NCBI RefSeq assembly: GCF_035222275.1
Contig: NW_026946359.1
Span: 2,418,001-2,482,000, forward strand
DNA from: Podospora bellae-mahoneyi
Taxonomy: Eukaryota > Ascomycota > Sordariomycetes > Sordariales > Podosporaceae
DNA: 64,000 bases
Direction: 5' to 3'
A model generated the notes under the pieces. It was given only the letters and a program-made list of their open reading frames with translations. It had not been told where the DNA came from and did no database searches. Below are positions 24,501 through 36,500 of this stretch, in pieces (the first letter of the stretch is position 1; the number at the start of each line of letters is the position of its first letter). A program made the translations under genes and the position numbers.

Positions 24501-27500
24501 TCAGCATCCCATGGTTCGCCAGCTTCCTGATGAGATCCTCAACAATCTACCAGCTCTTCCCGAGAGCCCGCTTGCTTCTCCGGTTGAACGGCCTGTAGAG
24601 CTCCAGAGCCTCGAGGCTTTGCCGTTCCCTGAAAGCCAGCCAGCCTCTGCCATCCAAGTGTCTGCCTCCAGCAAACATCACGAGTATAACTTGGATCAGT
24701 TGCCTGCTCTTCCCGAGTCTCGTCCGGATTCACCTGTACTCAAGCCCGTTCTGTCTGAGCACCAGGAGATTCTGCCTGCAGTTCCCTTGGGCCTGTCTTC
24801 ATCACCCGTTCATGTCCCTGTGCCACGCCAGTTCCCTCAAGACGACACAGATGAGCTGCCGGCTCTTCCTGATTCTCAACCTGTCCCACCTGCCCATGCT
24901 CCCATCTCACGTCAGTTCCCTGATGAGTTTGCGGACAGTTTGCCTGCTCTATCTAAGACCCAGCCAACGTCATTTGCTCAGGATAGCCTCTCAAGCCAGA
25001 TTCAAGAGGCGCCTTTGGACACGCTGCCTGCTCTGCCGGAAAGCCAGCCAATGTCTCCTGTTCAAGATGCCTTCCCTGCTTTGCCTGGCAGCCGTTCTCC
25101 TTCGCCTTCTCAGCTGGCCCTGCCTCAGTTAGTCGATGCGCGCGATGAACCTTTGGTCGATACGCCTGCCCTTCCCGTCAGACACTCATTTTTTCCGATC
25201 GAGGTTTCTGAACCTCGCCAACTTCCCAGCTCGGATTTTGACAGCTTGCCTGCTCTGCCTGAAAGCCAGCCAACCACCCCTGTGGAGGATTCTGGTTCGA
25301 CTCAGCTTCATGGCCAAGATTTTAGCGACCGTCCAACTTTTCCCGATAGTCTGCCTGTATCGCCTGCTCAGACCTCTGCTCCTCAGCTACCAGCCCAAGA
25401 TCTGGACAACTTGCCGTCTCTTCCTGAAAGCCGACCAGGCAGTCCTACTGTCCGGTCCATGCCCGCACCTGGTGATGCTCGACCATTGTCTCCTGTTCAA
25501 GTCCCTATTGAACAGGTGTTCAATGAAGGCGTTGAGACTCTGTCAGCCCCTCTGGATAGTCGGCCCGTGTCCCCCCTCGAAACTACGGCTGAGGCCGCTG
25601 TGGAGATCCCTGTGGAAGCTCCTGTCGAGGCTGCTGCTGATACGTTCTTCGATGCTCTTGAGGCTCCTGATGAAGTTGCTGAGCATGAGCCTCCGGAGGA
25701 AGATTTTAAGAACTTGCCAGCTCTTCCCGAAAGTCCGCCAACTTCCCCTGTTCCAGACCTTGCTTCGCCTCAACTGCCTCGCCAAGAATCAGATGACTTG
25801 TCAGCTCTTCCCGAAAGCCGATCTGTGCCTCGCAATCAAGACCTTGAGGATTTGCCAGTTCTCTCAGAAAGCCAGCCCATGTCACCGACACAAGCTTCGG
25901 CTACAGCTGAGTTGCCCAAAGAAGACTTGGATCAGTTACCAGCTCTTCCTGACAGCCCCTTCTTGTCGTCCGCTGAGGCTGCACAAGTACAACTCGATGC
26001 AGTCGAGGTAAACCTGGCCGATCTGCCAGCTCTTCCTCAGAGTCGCGCTTCTTCACCTGTACACAAGCCTGTTCTGCCGCTTATCGTCACGGACTTGGAG
26101 AAAGCAGAAACTGTACCGTCGCGCAGATCAACTGGCAGGGAAATCGCGGGGGTGCAAGAGCAAGACTTCGCGACACTTTCTCAAGTCACAGATGGCAACG
26201 ATGCACAGATTTATGAGCCTCCGTCATCTTATTCCGATGTCAAGACGCCACCGAGCCCCATTACAAGGCGCGCACTTGAGAAGGAGAAGGAACTGGATGA
26301 TTTCGACAAAGGCAAGTCGGTTTTTGTGGATACTGCCGCTGCTGCCGGCCCTGCCAGCACTCTTGTTGTTGCCAACATGCGCCAGAACGGTTCTCAGCCA
26401 GACATCCAACGTCTGGGCTCTGAAATGCAGATTCCTCCCAGCCAAGAGAAGAGCGAGAGTGTCTATTCGTTCAATGAGGATGGAACATCTACCGTCGCTG
26501 CGTCTGAAGCACCTACTTACCTTTCTGGGTCAACTTTCTACGAATCTCAGCTGTCTGAGTCGACCAAGAAGAAAGACTCTCCTCGCCAAACTTTCAGTTC
26601 GCTTCTTGGGCTCTGGAGCAAGCGTGAAAAGACCCAGCCAGAATTGCCTGCTGTTTCCAAGGTCGTGGCTAAGGTGGTTCCTGCTACAACGCCTGAGGAG
26701 GAAATGTCTGAGGATGGTTTGGTTCCCAGTCCGACAAAGAAAGACAAGAAGAAGAAACAGAGGAAGGGTGAAAAGGAGGGGAGTGAGAGTGGGAGTGGAT
26801 CTCAGCAAGAGCAACAGAGAGGCGAATCGTCCGGCGGTCTCAACATTCTTTCGAGCAACCAGTCGACCAACGACCAGCCCGCATCGTCCATAGTCAATAA
26901 ACCTGTTGTTTCTCGCTACCTGCCGGACGACGAACCGTCGCCTTCTCCTGACCAACAACATGATGAACCGAGCCATGACGCTGACGTTGCTCCTGAAACC
27001 GAGGAATTCCCGGCTCCTGACGAAATACTCCCTGCTGAAGAAGTCCCTGCTACCGAGGAACCACCCACTCCCGGCAAAAAGTCCAAGAAGAAAAAGAAGA
27101 AGGCTAAGAAGGCTGCAGCCGAAGCTGCAGATGTGGCTGAAGAGGAGGCTGCTCCCGAGGCTCCACCGCCAGAACAGGACATTGCGGCTGAGAGCGTGGC
27201 TTCAGCAGAAACGCAAGCTCCGAGCAGCGGTGAGTTTGATGATTCTGGAAAGAATCAGGGCCCTGGTCCTCAGCCTCCGGTCAGAGATGATGTGGATGAT
27301 GTTGAACCTGCCGAGAAAGAGGAGCATATTGCAGCTGCACCGTCAAGGTCAGGTTCAATCTCAAGCCCTACCACGCCAACTTTGACCAGAGATATCACGA
27401 AGAAGGGCATTCTGTCTATGCTGCCGGCTGTTTCCCCCTTTCGTCCCGGATTTTGGGGCATCAAGAAGCAGGAACCGGCCACGCAGACAATTCTCGAAGA

Positions 27501-30500
27501 AGGCCCTGAACTCCAAAGTCAGCAAACAGAACAGGGGCTGGGTCTAGGCGAGTCTAGCGACCGTTCCATTGAAGTGGGGCCTGCAGAAGACGTGCATAAG
27601 CCTGAAGCCAAGGAGGAATTAGGGTTGAATACGGCTAGCCTTGCGCTAGACACCGCTGTTTCTCTTGTTGAGAGCCCTATTCTTGTCCAAGACGAGGCAA
27701 AGATTGAGCATGAGGCAACAAAAGAGTTGTCGGATGAGAGACAAGAACTGGTCGAGGCTGAGGTTGTCGATGTTGATGTTGTTGACAAGGAAGAGAGCAA
27801 GGACACCGTGCGGAATGACGAAAAGGAAAGCACGTCGCGTGTTGTTGATGAGCCAGTCGTTGCCCACGAGCCAGTCCAGGATGTCTTAGTACCGGAGATC
27901 ACAGCAGCAGCGTCTGAAGATGTTGTTCAGGAGGAGGCTGTTGATGAGCCTTTGCCCACTACGGCTTCTGAGAATGTGGAGGTGGTTGAGCCTGCGACAA
28001 AGAAGAACAAAAAGAAGAAGAGAAAGAAGAAGGCCGCCGCTACAGCTACTGAGAACCTGGAGACATCTAACGCCACTAATGCTACTGAACAGTCAGTCTC
28101 GGAACTGGTCCCAGAGCCATCTGCCTCTTCAGGCCAAGTAGAGGAGGCCCTCACTGAAACTACTCCTGCTGAGGAAGTTGCCCTCGCCGAAGATATCACC
28201 GTTCTTTCCGAAGTGACCCCTGCTGCTGAGGCAGTACCTCTCAAGGAGACTGCCGCTGCCCCTGAAGCTGCCCCGGCCCAAGTCAAAGAGCTTCCCGCGT
28301 CTACAACAACCAGCAGTAAGAAGTCCAAAAAGAAAAAGAAGAAAAAGAACGCTTCCCAATCGACTGAAAATCTAACTACAGTCCTCATTGCCGAAGAGCC
28401 ACCCGTCCCGGATACCACTGTTCAGCACCCGTCCACGGACCCGGAGCCCGAGACCAAGCAAATCCCTGAGGATGCTGCCGCCATTTCGATTTCTGCGGAC
28501 GACGAGCTGCAAAAGGACGCAGACGATTCTCTCATAGACAAACAGGAGCCCAAGAGCATGGAGCAGCCCCTCGAGGAGCACAATATTCCCGGACAGGTCA
28601 GTCGAGACTCAAGCGAGCAACCCAACATTAGCCATGGCAGCGACAGTACAACACCAAGAGGTGAGGACGACAATAAACCACACCAGACCGAGGCCCATCC
28701 CGTTTCTGAGGTTTTTTCATCATCGTTTTCACCAGCACAGTTGCCAGAAAAGAGCGTCCAGAACAACCAGGAGACGGTGGAATCTGCACTCAATGAGATC
28801 TCCAGCGATCGACAAGATGGTGTTCCTGTTACTATTCCCCATGATTTACTACTCCTTGACAATAATGATGCTGCTGTACAAGACGTCTCCAAGGAAGAAC
28901 CAGGCTTTGACACGATTTCTTTGCAACAGGAACAGGACCTCCCCACCGCGTCACCGTTGAGAACCGAAGCCACTCCGGAGCTGGAGCCGGTCATTAAGGA
29001 GGAGACTGACACTGGTGATGGCCTCGCCGAGACAAAGTCAACAAATGACGTCAAGTCCGGCATCGGTAAGCTCTATATTGCCCCGTCAGACCACAAACAC
29101 ACCATGATGCATCAGATGAACTAATCATTTTTCATATTCAGTCGAACGAGGTTTCACCGCCCCGCTCGTGGCTGCAGACAGTACCATTGAGGCCTTGACA
29201 GGTGGTGCATCTGGAAGGACTGCCGTTACCCAGTCAGAACCAATCGCTATTGAGGAGGCTGCAGCACTTGTACCGCTGCCGGAAGAGGTTGAATCTGATT
29301 TTCCCACTGATACTACAAGGGCAGAAGAGGAGAAGAGTAAGGAACACTAGAATTGAATACAAGAACATCATTTAGACTGACATTGACCCAGCACCGCCAA
29401 TTGATGAAGACAAGGCCGCCTCATCCGTCGCCCAAGGCGAGGTTCAACAACGGCCTGAAGAAGGTCGGGCTGAAACACCTGCAGTACCTGCAGCAACTCC
29501 CCTGCAAGAACAACAACAATTGGGTGACATCGCTGTACCTCCCCCACAACAACCGCATTTGCAGCAACAAGAGAACTCGTTTCAGGCACTACAGCCAATC
29601 CCAACAGCGGCCTCCCCCATTGATGCTACACAACTGCATGAATTGAGGCTCGCCTCTTCCCCAATGGGTGCCAGGCCTCGCTCGGTCAGCTTCGCCCTGG
29701 AAGCGATCAGCCCTGGCGCCTATACCCCCACGAGCAGCGGTGCCATGTCTCCTGTAACGGAGCACGAGTCGGAGGATGCATCTGGTCCTTCGTCACGTTA
29801 CACTCTCCGGAGCAAGAAGAGAGAGAAGCGGAAGAAGTCTACTGCCCTGAAAGCTGTTGCTAGCCCTACGGATGAGGAACATGGATGGCTCAAAACAAAC
29901 AAGCCAGCCTCGTTGGGGTTGGTTGACTCTCCTAAGCAACAGGCGTCTCCTTCCCAGGAGAGCTTTGATCATCAGCTTGGCACGGTAGCGGAGGAGACTA
30001 CTTCTGCTATTGAAAATGATGCTGATAGCATTAGCGATGCAAGGTCGGTGCTGTCGTTGGCTTTGGGAAAGAGGGCGGAGACGCCGTCGGAGTTTGGGGG
30101 AAGTATGGCTGATTCGGAGGGGACTGTTGGTGAGAAAAATGAGGAAGCTGGGCCTTCAGTGATGAATGGACTTTTGCTTGCGACAAGGTTGAAGAGGGTG
30201 GCGGGACGGTTCAGGGAGAGGAGGGAGAAGGCGGCAGCGAAGAAGAAGAGCGGGATTGCTTGGCCTAGCAGTGAGCAGGAGGAGAAGCAGAATGTGGAAG
30301 AGGAGGTTGGGAAGGAAGATGGTGAGAATCCCTTTTCTTTTGTATTATCGGATGAGAGTTGAAAATATAAGAGAAGGGATTGAGACTAATACATGTGTAG
30401 AAGTGATGGTTGAGGTAGCTGCACCTGACAGTCGATCTTGGGAAGTAAAGGAAAATGTTGAAGAACAAGCAGTTGCGACCGATGCCCCTTACCAGCAGGC

Positions 30501-33500
30501 AGAGCAGACTACTCAGGAAAAGGGAGTTGCTCTTGGAACCCCTCTATCTCAGCTCACGGAGCAGCTTGCGCAAAAACAAGCTTCGGAACAACAGGAGGCA
30601 GTGGAGCAGGAAACGACCACTGCTGTTGTTCCTAGGGACCTTTCGCCCATTCCTGAGGAGAGCGCTTCTGAGCCTGAGACTGTCGCTGCTGAGGAGTCTG
30701 CTGTTCAAGACTCGATTCCTGTGGCAGATACCACCCTTACTGCCGAGTTTACAACTGCGGAGGAGGTTTCTGCTCTCCCGGAGCAAGTTTCAAACGAGGA
30801 ATCCGCTGTCGAGCCTACAAAGACAAGGGAGCTCGAGGTTGCTCCCGAGCAAATACTTCCCATCGCAGAGCCTGTCAGCGCTTCAGACGAGGCTGCGGTT
30901 GAACAATCCCCTCTTGTTTTGGGGGCTATTCAAGAGGAGCAGATCGAGGAAGAGGAGTCTGTGACTGTTCTTGAGCCAACTGCTGAGCCTGTTGCCGAAG
31001 AGGCCCAGGTTGAGGTTGTTGAAGAGATTGCTCCGGTCGACAAAGCTCCTGCCGAAGAACCCGCTGTGGCCGAGGCTGAACACCGCGCAACGGAAGATCC
31101 CGCCACTGCTATTGTTGAGCCTTTGCTCGAGACCGCTGTTGCTACTCCAGAGAGTCTTGTTGAACCTGAAGTCCCTGTTCGGGTTGAACTGCCAGTTGCC
31201 GATATTGGAGAGCCAGCTCCCTCTTTTGAAAAGCCATCGACTGTTCCAGAGGAGATCATCGCTCCTTCGGTTGAAGGGGTCACTCCAGCTGTCGAAGTCA
31301 ACATTCCTGCGCTTGAACAGAGCATCATAAAGCTTGATGACAGCACTCCTGAAACTCAGGACCAAGAATCAGTCGTTGGCCGCAATATCTCTTTGAATGC
31401 AGAGCCACAGCTTGAGCCCGAGGTCGTTCCACTTACGCAAGAGGCAGAGTTGTCAATAAATGAGCCTGAGCTCACTCCTGCCATCCAGATCGTTCCCGAA
31501 GCCCAGCTAGAACCCGCCAGCGCCGAGGTTGTGGAAGATGTCCCAGAGCAATCTCCCGCCGCTATCAAGCTCGAAGCTGAAGTCGGCTCTGCCGTTACCG
31601 AACATGAGCAGCTCCAACACCGTACAGATGAGCTGACGCAGGCGATGTTAATTCCGTTGCCAGTAGAGGTCGAGGACAGTTCAGATCTTGTTCCAGTTGC
31701 TGAGTTTGAGCAACGACAGCCTGAGCTCGATGAATTTGCGGAGGCTATCTCAATCCCATTGCCAGAAGACCTCGAGTCAATCTCTGAACCTACTCTAGTT
31801 GCTGAAGTTGAGCAACCGCGACTTCAACAAGATGAATTGGCGGAGGCTTTGACAACTCCGTTGCCAGATGAGGCTGAAGAGATCTTTGATCTTATTCCAG
31901 TTGCTGAAATCGAGCAAGCGCAAGTTCGACTGGATATATGGGTGGAGGCTTTGACTGTTCCACTGCCTGAAGACTCCGAGTCAAAGGTTGAGGTTGAGGC
32001 TGATACTCCCCCAGTGATGGCTTCTGATGACGTTCGGGCTGTTGCTGTCATTGAGAAGACTGCCCCGGCCGCGGTTGAAGAGCTAATCCCCACTGTCGAT
32101 GAGTCAGCTCCTGTTGTTGAAGAGCCAATTTTTATCAGCGAGTCTGAGCAAGCTGTTGATGTCACGCCCACTCCTGCTGAAACGTCTATTGAGGAAAAAT
32201 CTCCCCTGCCGGAGAAGTCTGTCTCGGTCGCTGAAGACATTGCGCCCGCTTCGGAAGAGCCAATCAATCTTCTTACTGCCGATGAAGAGTCTGCTCCAAA
32301 GCCAGACTTTGATAGGGAGCTCGCCTTCGCCGCTGAGATTGCTCTTCCAGAGGCCACAGCTGACGAGATTGAACTGCCTGCTACACCACCCGGACAACTC
32401 TTAGTCAACCAGGATCTCGTTTGGGCAACTGAGACCCCTCTGCCTGAAGACACAGCTGATGAAGTCGAACTGCCTGCTATCCCCGTGGAAGAGCTCTCGG
32501 GGGGTCAAGGTTTCGCTTTGGCAGCGGCAACCCCTCTTCCAGGTGTCACCGAGGATGAACTGGACCTGGTGCCTACACCAACTAAAGAGTGCTCTGTGAA
32601 TCAGGATCTCGCTTTAGCAACTGAAACTCCCTTTCCAGAAGTCACAGAGGATGAACTCGAACCGGTTTCTGTGCCAGCAGTTGACTCAGTCCCAGTGCAC
32701 GAAGAGATTTATACTTCGCGCGAGGTTCTTGCACCAGAGACTGAGGAGATCGCTCTTTCTACTGTTGAAGAGCTGATCTCCACTGTTGTCGAAGATGCTG
32801 CTCCTGCTACTATCGAGGAGTCAGTGACAGTCTTGGCTGAAGAGTCTCGGTCTGAGGTTCAGCCTGTGGTCACTGTCGAGACAGTTGAAGGGCCTTTGGA
32901 AGTTTCTGAGATGCCCGTCGTTGAGGAGCCGGTCGTTCAAGGGCTTGTCCTTGAGAAGGTTATCGTCGAAGAGGTTGTTGAGGAAGGACCTGCAGCTACT
33001 GAGAAGCCTGTTGCTATGGCTGAAGAGTCTGCGGCTACCGTTGATGAGCCTGCTGTTGTCGTCAACGAGATGCCAGTCCCTGAGGAGGCTGTCGCTACTG
33101 TCGAAGAACCCAAAGTTAACACCCAGGAACCCGCCATTGCCGAAGAACCCGCCGTTTCGAGAGAAGTTCCGGATTCTGAACAGGTTTTGATCCCCGAAGC
33201 CACCAACATTGACGAAGAGGTTCTCGTTCCCAAGGAAGAAGTCCTGGTGGAATCGCCAAGTCTCCCTGTCGTCGCGACAGCTCCTGAGGAACCTGCTTCA
33301 ACTCCAGCCCCTGTGATCGAAAAGACATTCGAGTTGACAGCCAAGAAGAAGAAGGGTAAGAATAAGAAGAAGAAGAAGGCCGCAGAGAATGAAGCTGAGA
33401 TTCTGGGTGTTGCATCTTCAGCTAGCATCGAGGAGTCGACGCCAACAATACCGGATCTGACTGCCGAGCCGACAATCGAGGAGCCGACAATCGAGGAAAC

Positions 33501-36500
33501 CATGATCGAAGAATCAACACCCGAAGAACCGACAATCGAGGGGCCCTCTGTTACAACGCATGAGTCCGTTGAGCCCGTCATTGCCACTCCAGCGGTTGAA
33601 GAGGCCATCGTTCTAGAATCTCAACAGTCTACGGCACGCGGACTACCATTGCTCGAATATGTCCCTGAGCCTATCGAGCCATCGGTTCCAGCAATCCAAG
33701 AGGTAACGAAGCCATCCAAAAAGTCCAGGAAGAAGAAAAAGAAGGGTTCCAAAGCCGGTAGTTCCGAGCCTACTTCTACCATTGCAACGCCTTCCCAGGA
33801 ATTCAGCAATCCTCTTGAGCCCACAGTCGAAGAGCCCTTTCTTATGCCCAAGTCACAGGATGAACCCACCGAACCAATGACTGTCAATGAGCCAAAGTCT
33901 TTTTTATCGGAGGCAACGGCCGTACCGCTTCCGGAGTCCGACACAGAGGATGAGCCAATCCCCGCTCCTGAGCCAGAGGTCACCAAGCCTTCTCCAGTGA
34001 TCGAGTTCGATGCTTCTGACGCTGCTCTGTCGGAGCTTCCGAAGGCTCTCGATGTCGAAGGTGAGCCTGCGACCTTGACAGTCCAGCAACCCAAGGCTTT
34101 CGAGGCAGTTGGTATTCCCGAGGAGACCACGCCCATTGTTAAAGAACCAGCCTCAGAAGCACTTGTTCCAGAGCCATCAACAGACAAGCATTCAGTGGGC
34201 GCTGTTGAAATTGAGCCTGCGCAAGAGGTGATTCGACAAGAATCCAAAGCTGAACAACTCCCTGTTGCTGCTTCGCAGCCTGAGGTGATTGACGGGCCAG
34301 TTTTGGAGAAGCAAACCATTGAGGCAAACACTCTTGTTGTCGACCCCGTTCAAGAGCCGAGTCGAGATCGCTCTTTGGAAATTTCAAAAAACACTCCTTC
34401 TTCACCCACACTCGACCTGGAAGTTGATATGCAGATGGAAACTTTGCCTGACGTTGAACCACCTACCGTCGCCGCTTCTCCGGCCGAGTCTATCGAGCTG
34501 GTTTCGCTTGCCCCTGAGGAGCTTGTTCAAGAGCCCAGTCAAGACCATTCTTTGGACATTTCTCAGACTTCTGAAATCGAGAATGCCCCCTTTGCTGTTC
34601 CTCAACTTGATACTGCTGAGGAGCAAGCCAGTCCTGTCGTCAAAGAGATCGTCAATTTGCCAACTCAGCTTGGGGGTGCGATATCTTCTCGCAGCATTCC
34701 ACAGACCGAGCAAGAGGTCGAGGTTCCTGCCGTGGCTGAGCCTACTCTTATCGAGGATCCTCTTGAGACATCTGACAAGGCCGAGATCGCCCCTTCCATC
34801 GACTCTCCCGTCTCGATTGAGGAGCAGTCTATTCCGCCTGAGACAACTGAGCGCAGCGTTGCTCTTTCAGAAGAAGCGATCACCGAATTCAGGCAAATTT
34901 CAGCCGAGCAGCAAGATGAAGTCTTCGTGCTTCCTGTCGTTGAGTCCAGGAAGCAAAAGAGAAAGAAGAATAAGAAGAAGGGCAAGAAAATCGAGGTTGA
35001 GAATCAGCCTGAGTCTTCTTCTGAGGTCACGCCTGCTCCTGGGCCCTCTTCTGGGACTACACTGGAGCCTGCTCTAGAGCCTACTTCTGATCTTGTCATT
35101 GCTCCAGCTGCGGAGTCCACCCCTGAGATTTCTGTTCAGCTTGTCAAGGACCCTTTCGACGACCCTGTCCAAGAGCCTACCACAGCCCTTGGGGTCGCTC
35201 CTGTCCACTCGACTAGAGAAGCTGAAGTCGCTGAAAAGCCAATCGATCGCCAGCTTCCTGTTGAAGAGCCACTTATTCAGCAACCCGAGTCTAAAGTTGG
35301 AGACTTTGCTGATGAAGAATTCTTCCCCTTGCCAACAAAAAAGTCAAAGAAGAACAAGAAGGGAAAGAATGTCCCCGCGGTGATCGACGATCATGACGGC
35401 GGCTCTGGTGTCACTACGCCGCTGATCATCGAGGAGCAGAAGCATGCACTTTTTGCTGCTCCTGAAGCTCACACTCCTCTAGTTGAAAAGGCGTCAAATG
35501 GTTCTCCAGATGAGGCAATTCTTGTGGAGGAACGCGGCTCTGCGGTGGGTGATGCTTCGATTGAGGAATCTCCGGTTCCTGAAGAGACGCCAGTCACCGA
35601 GACACCTACCGTGGAAGTTTCGGTTGTTGAGACTTCTGACGAGGAGACACCCTCTGTCGAAGACGCGCCAATCGTTGAAATTGAAATTCTAGACGCCGAG
35701 ACGGCTCCTGTGGTGGAGGTGGACGTTGTCGAGGAGACTCCCACTGTGGAGCAGGAGCCTGTGTATACAGAGGTTCAAGAGCCTGTTGTTATCAACATGG
35801 AGGAAGAGCCCATCACCATCGCTTTGCCCAAGCCTATCAGCAGACAACAGACACCCGACATGCTCACTCGCGAGGCTGAGGTGACGCCTCTTCCTCCCAG
35901 CAGACCACAGACTCCCGTTCTTGAGAAGGTGGCTGTTCCTTTGCCCTCAACTCCCGCCAGTCAACAACAGGCTGGCAATCATACCGTTGTAACTTCCGCG
36001 CCTGTCACTGGAGACTTGGGCTTGCTTCCTGAGATCTCTTTACTTCCGCCAATTAGCCTTGAGAGAACACCCCCGTGGAGTGTCAAAGAGCAAGTCGATC
36101 TCACTCCCGCTCAAGAAAGCAGCCACATTTCGCATGATCAACCGTTCGAGTACGAAGGACGGCGCAAAAAGGTCAAGACAGTGGAGGCAGAGCAAGTTGA
36201 ACTTGATGAGCCTTCTGTGCTCGCCGGTGCTGAGGTTGATGAAAGCTCTAACAAGGGGAAGAACAAGGAGGAGGCTGTTGTTGCGGCGACCGCACTTGCA
36301 GGTGGCGTTTCGTTGTTCGACAAGTTAAAGGAGAAGGAGAAAGAGGAGTGGAGAGTGATGGGGGATGCAAATATCAGTGTGTTGACTTCAGGTTGGGACG
36401 ATATGGGGTCTGTGCTGGGTGGTGCACCGGTTTATGAGGAGTATGACGAGAAGGGAAAGAAAGTGGTTGGGAGCTTGTATGATGAGGAAGATGAAGATAA

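Larger units (their letters stand above)
20881..26080 (+). repeat. LPALPES proline-rich repeat region of the giant protein
   Basis: More than 40 degenerate copies of a unit built on LPALPES-x-P-x-SPV run over about 1,730 codons. Unit length is commonly near 24 residues where regular. Frequent variants are LPALPDS, LPPLPES and LSES. The pattern alternates short hydrophobic LPxL steps with Ser-Pro sites, suggesting an extended, phosphorylatable spacer; that role is inference. Repeats like these are prone to unequal exchange, so copy number may vary between strains. Confidence 0.85.
26735..35373 (+). repeat. Eight poly-lysine blocks spread through the giant protein
   Basis: Lys-rich blocks occur near 26735, 27075, 28000, 28318, 33342, 33712, 34951 and 35339, for example GKKSKKKKKKAKKAA, KKNKKKKRKKKAA and KKSRKKKKKGSK. 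They follow the model KxSKKxKKKK and are set in strongly acidic Glu/Pro/Val-rich sequence. Four cluster upstream of the middle intron group (29066-30400) and four lie downstream of it. Possible roles (membrane or nucleic-acid contact, nuclear-signal-like charge) are inference only. Confidence 0.8.

Noticed and set aside
32937-33608. Long Ser/Thr/Gly-rich minus-strand frames inside the giant gene
   Set aside because: They arise from Glu/Pro/Ala/Val-rich codons read in reverse; composition is repetitive and no independent evidence exists.
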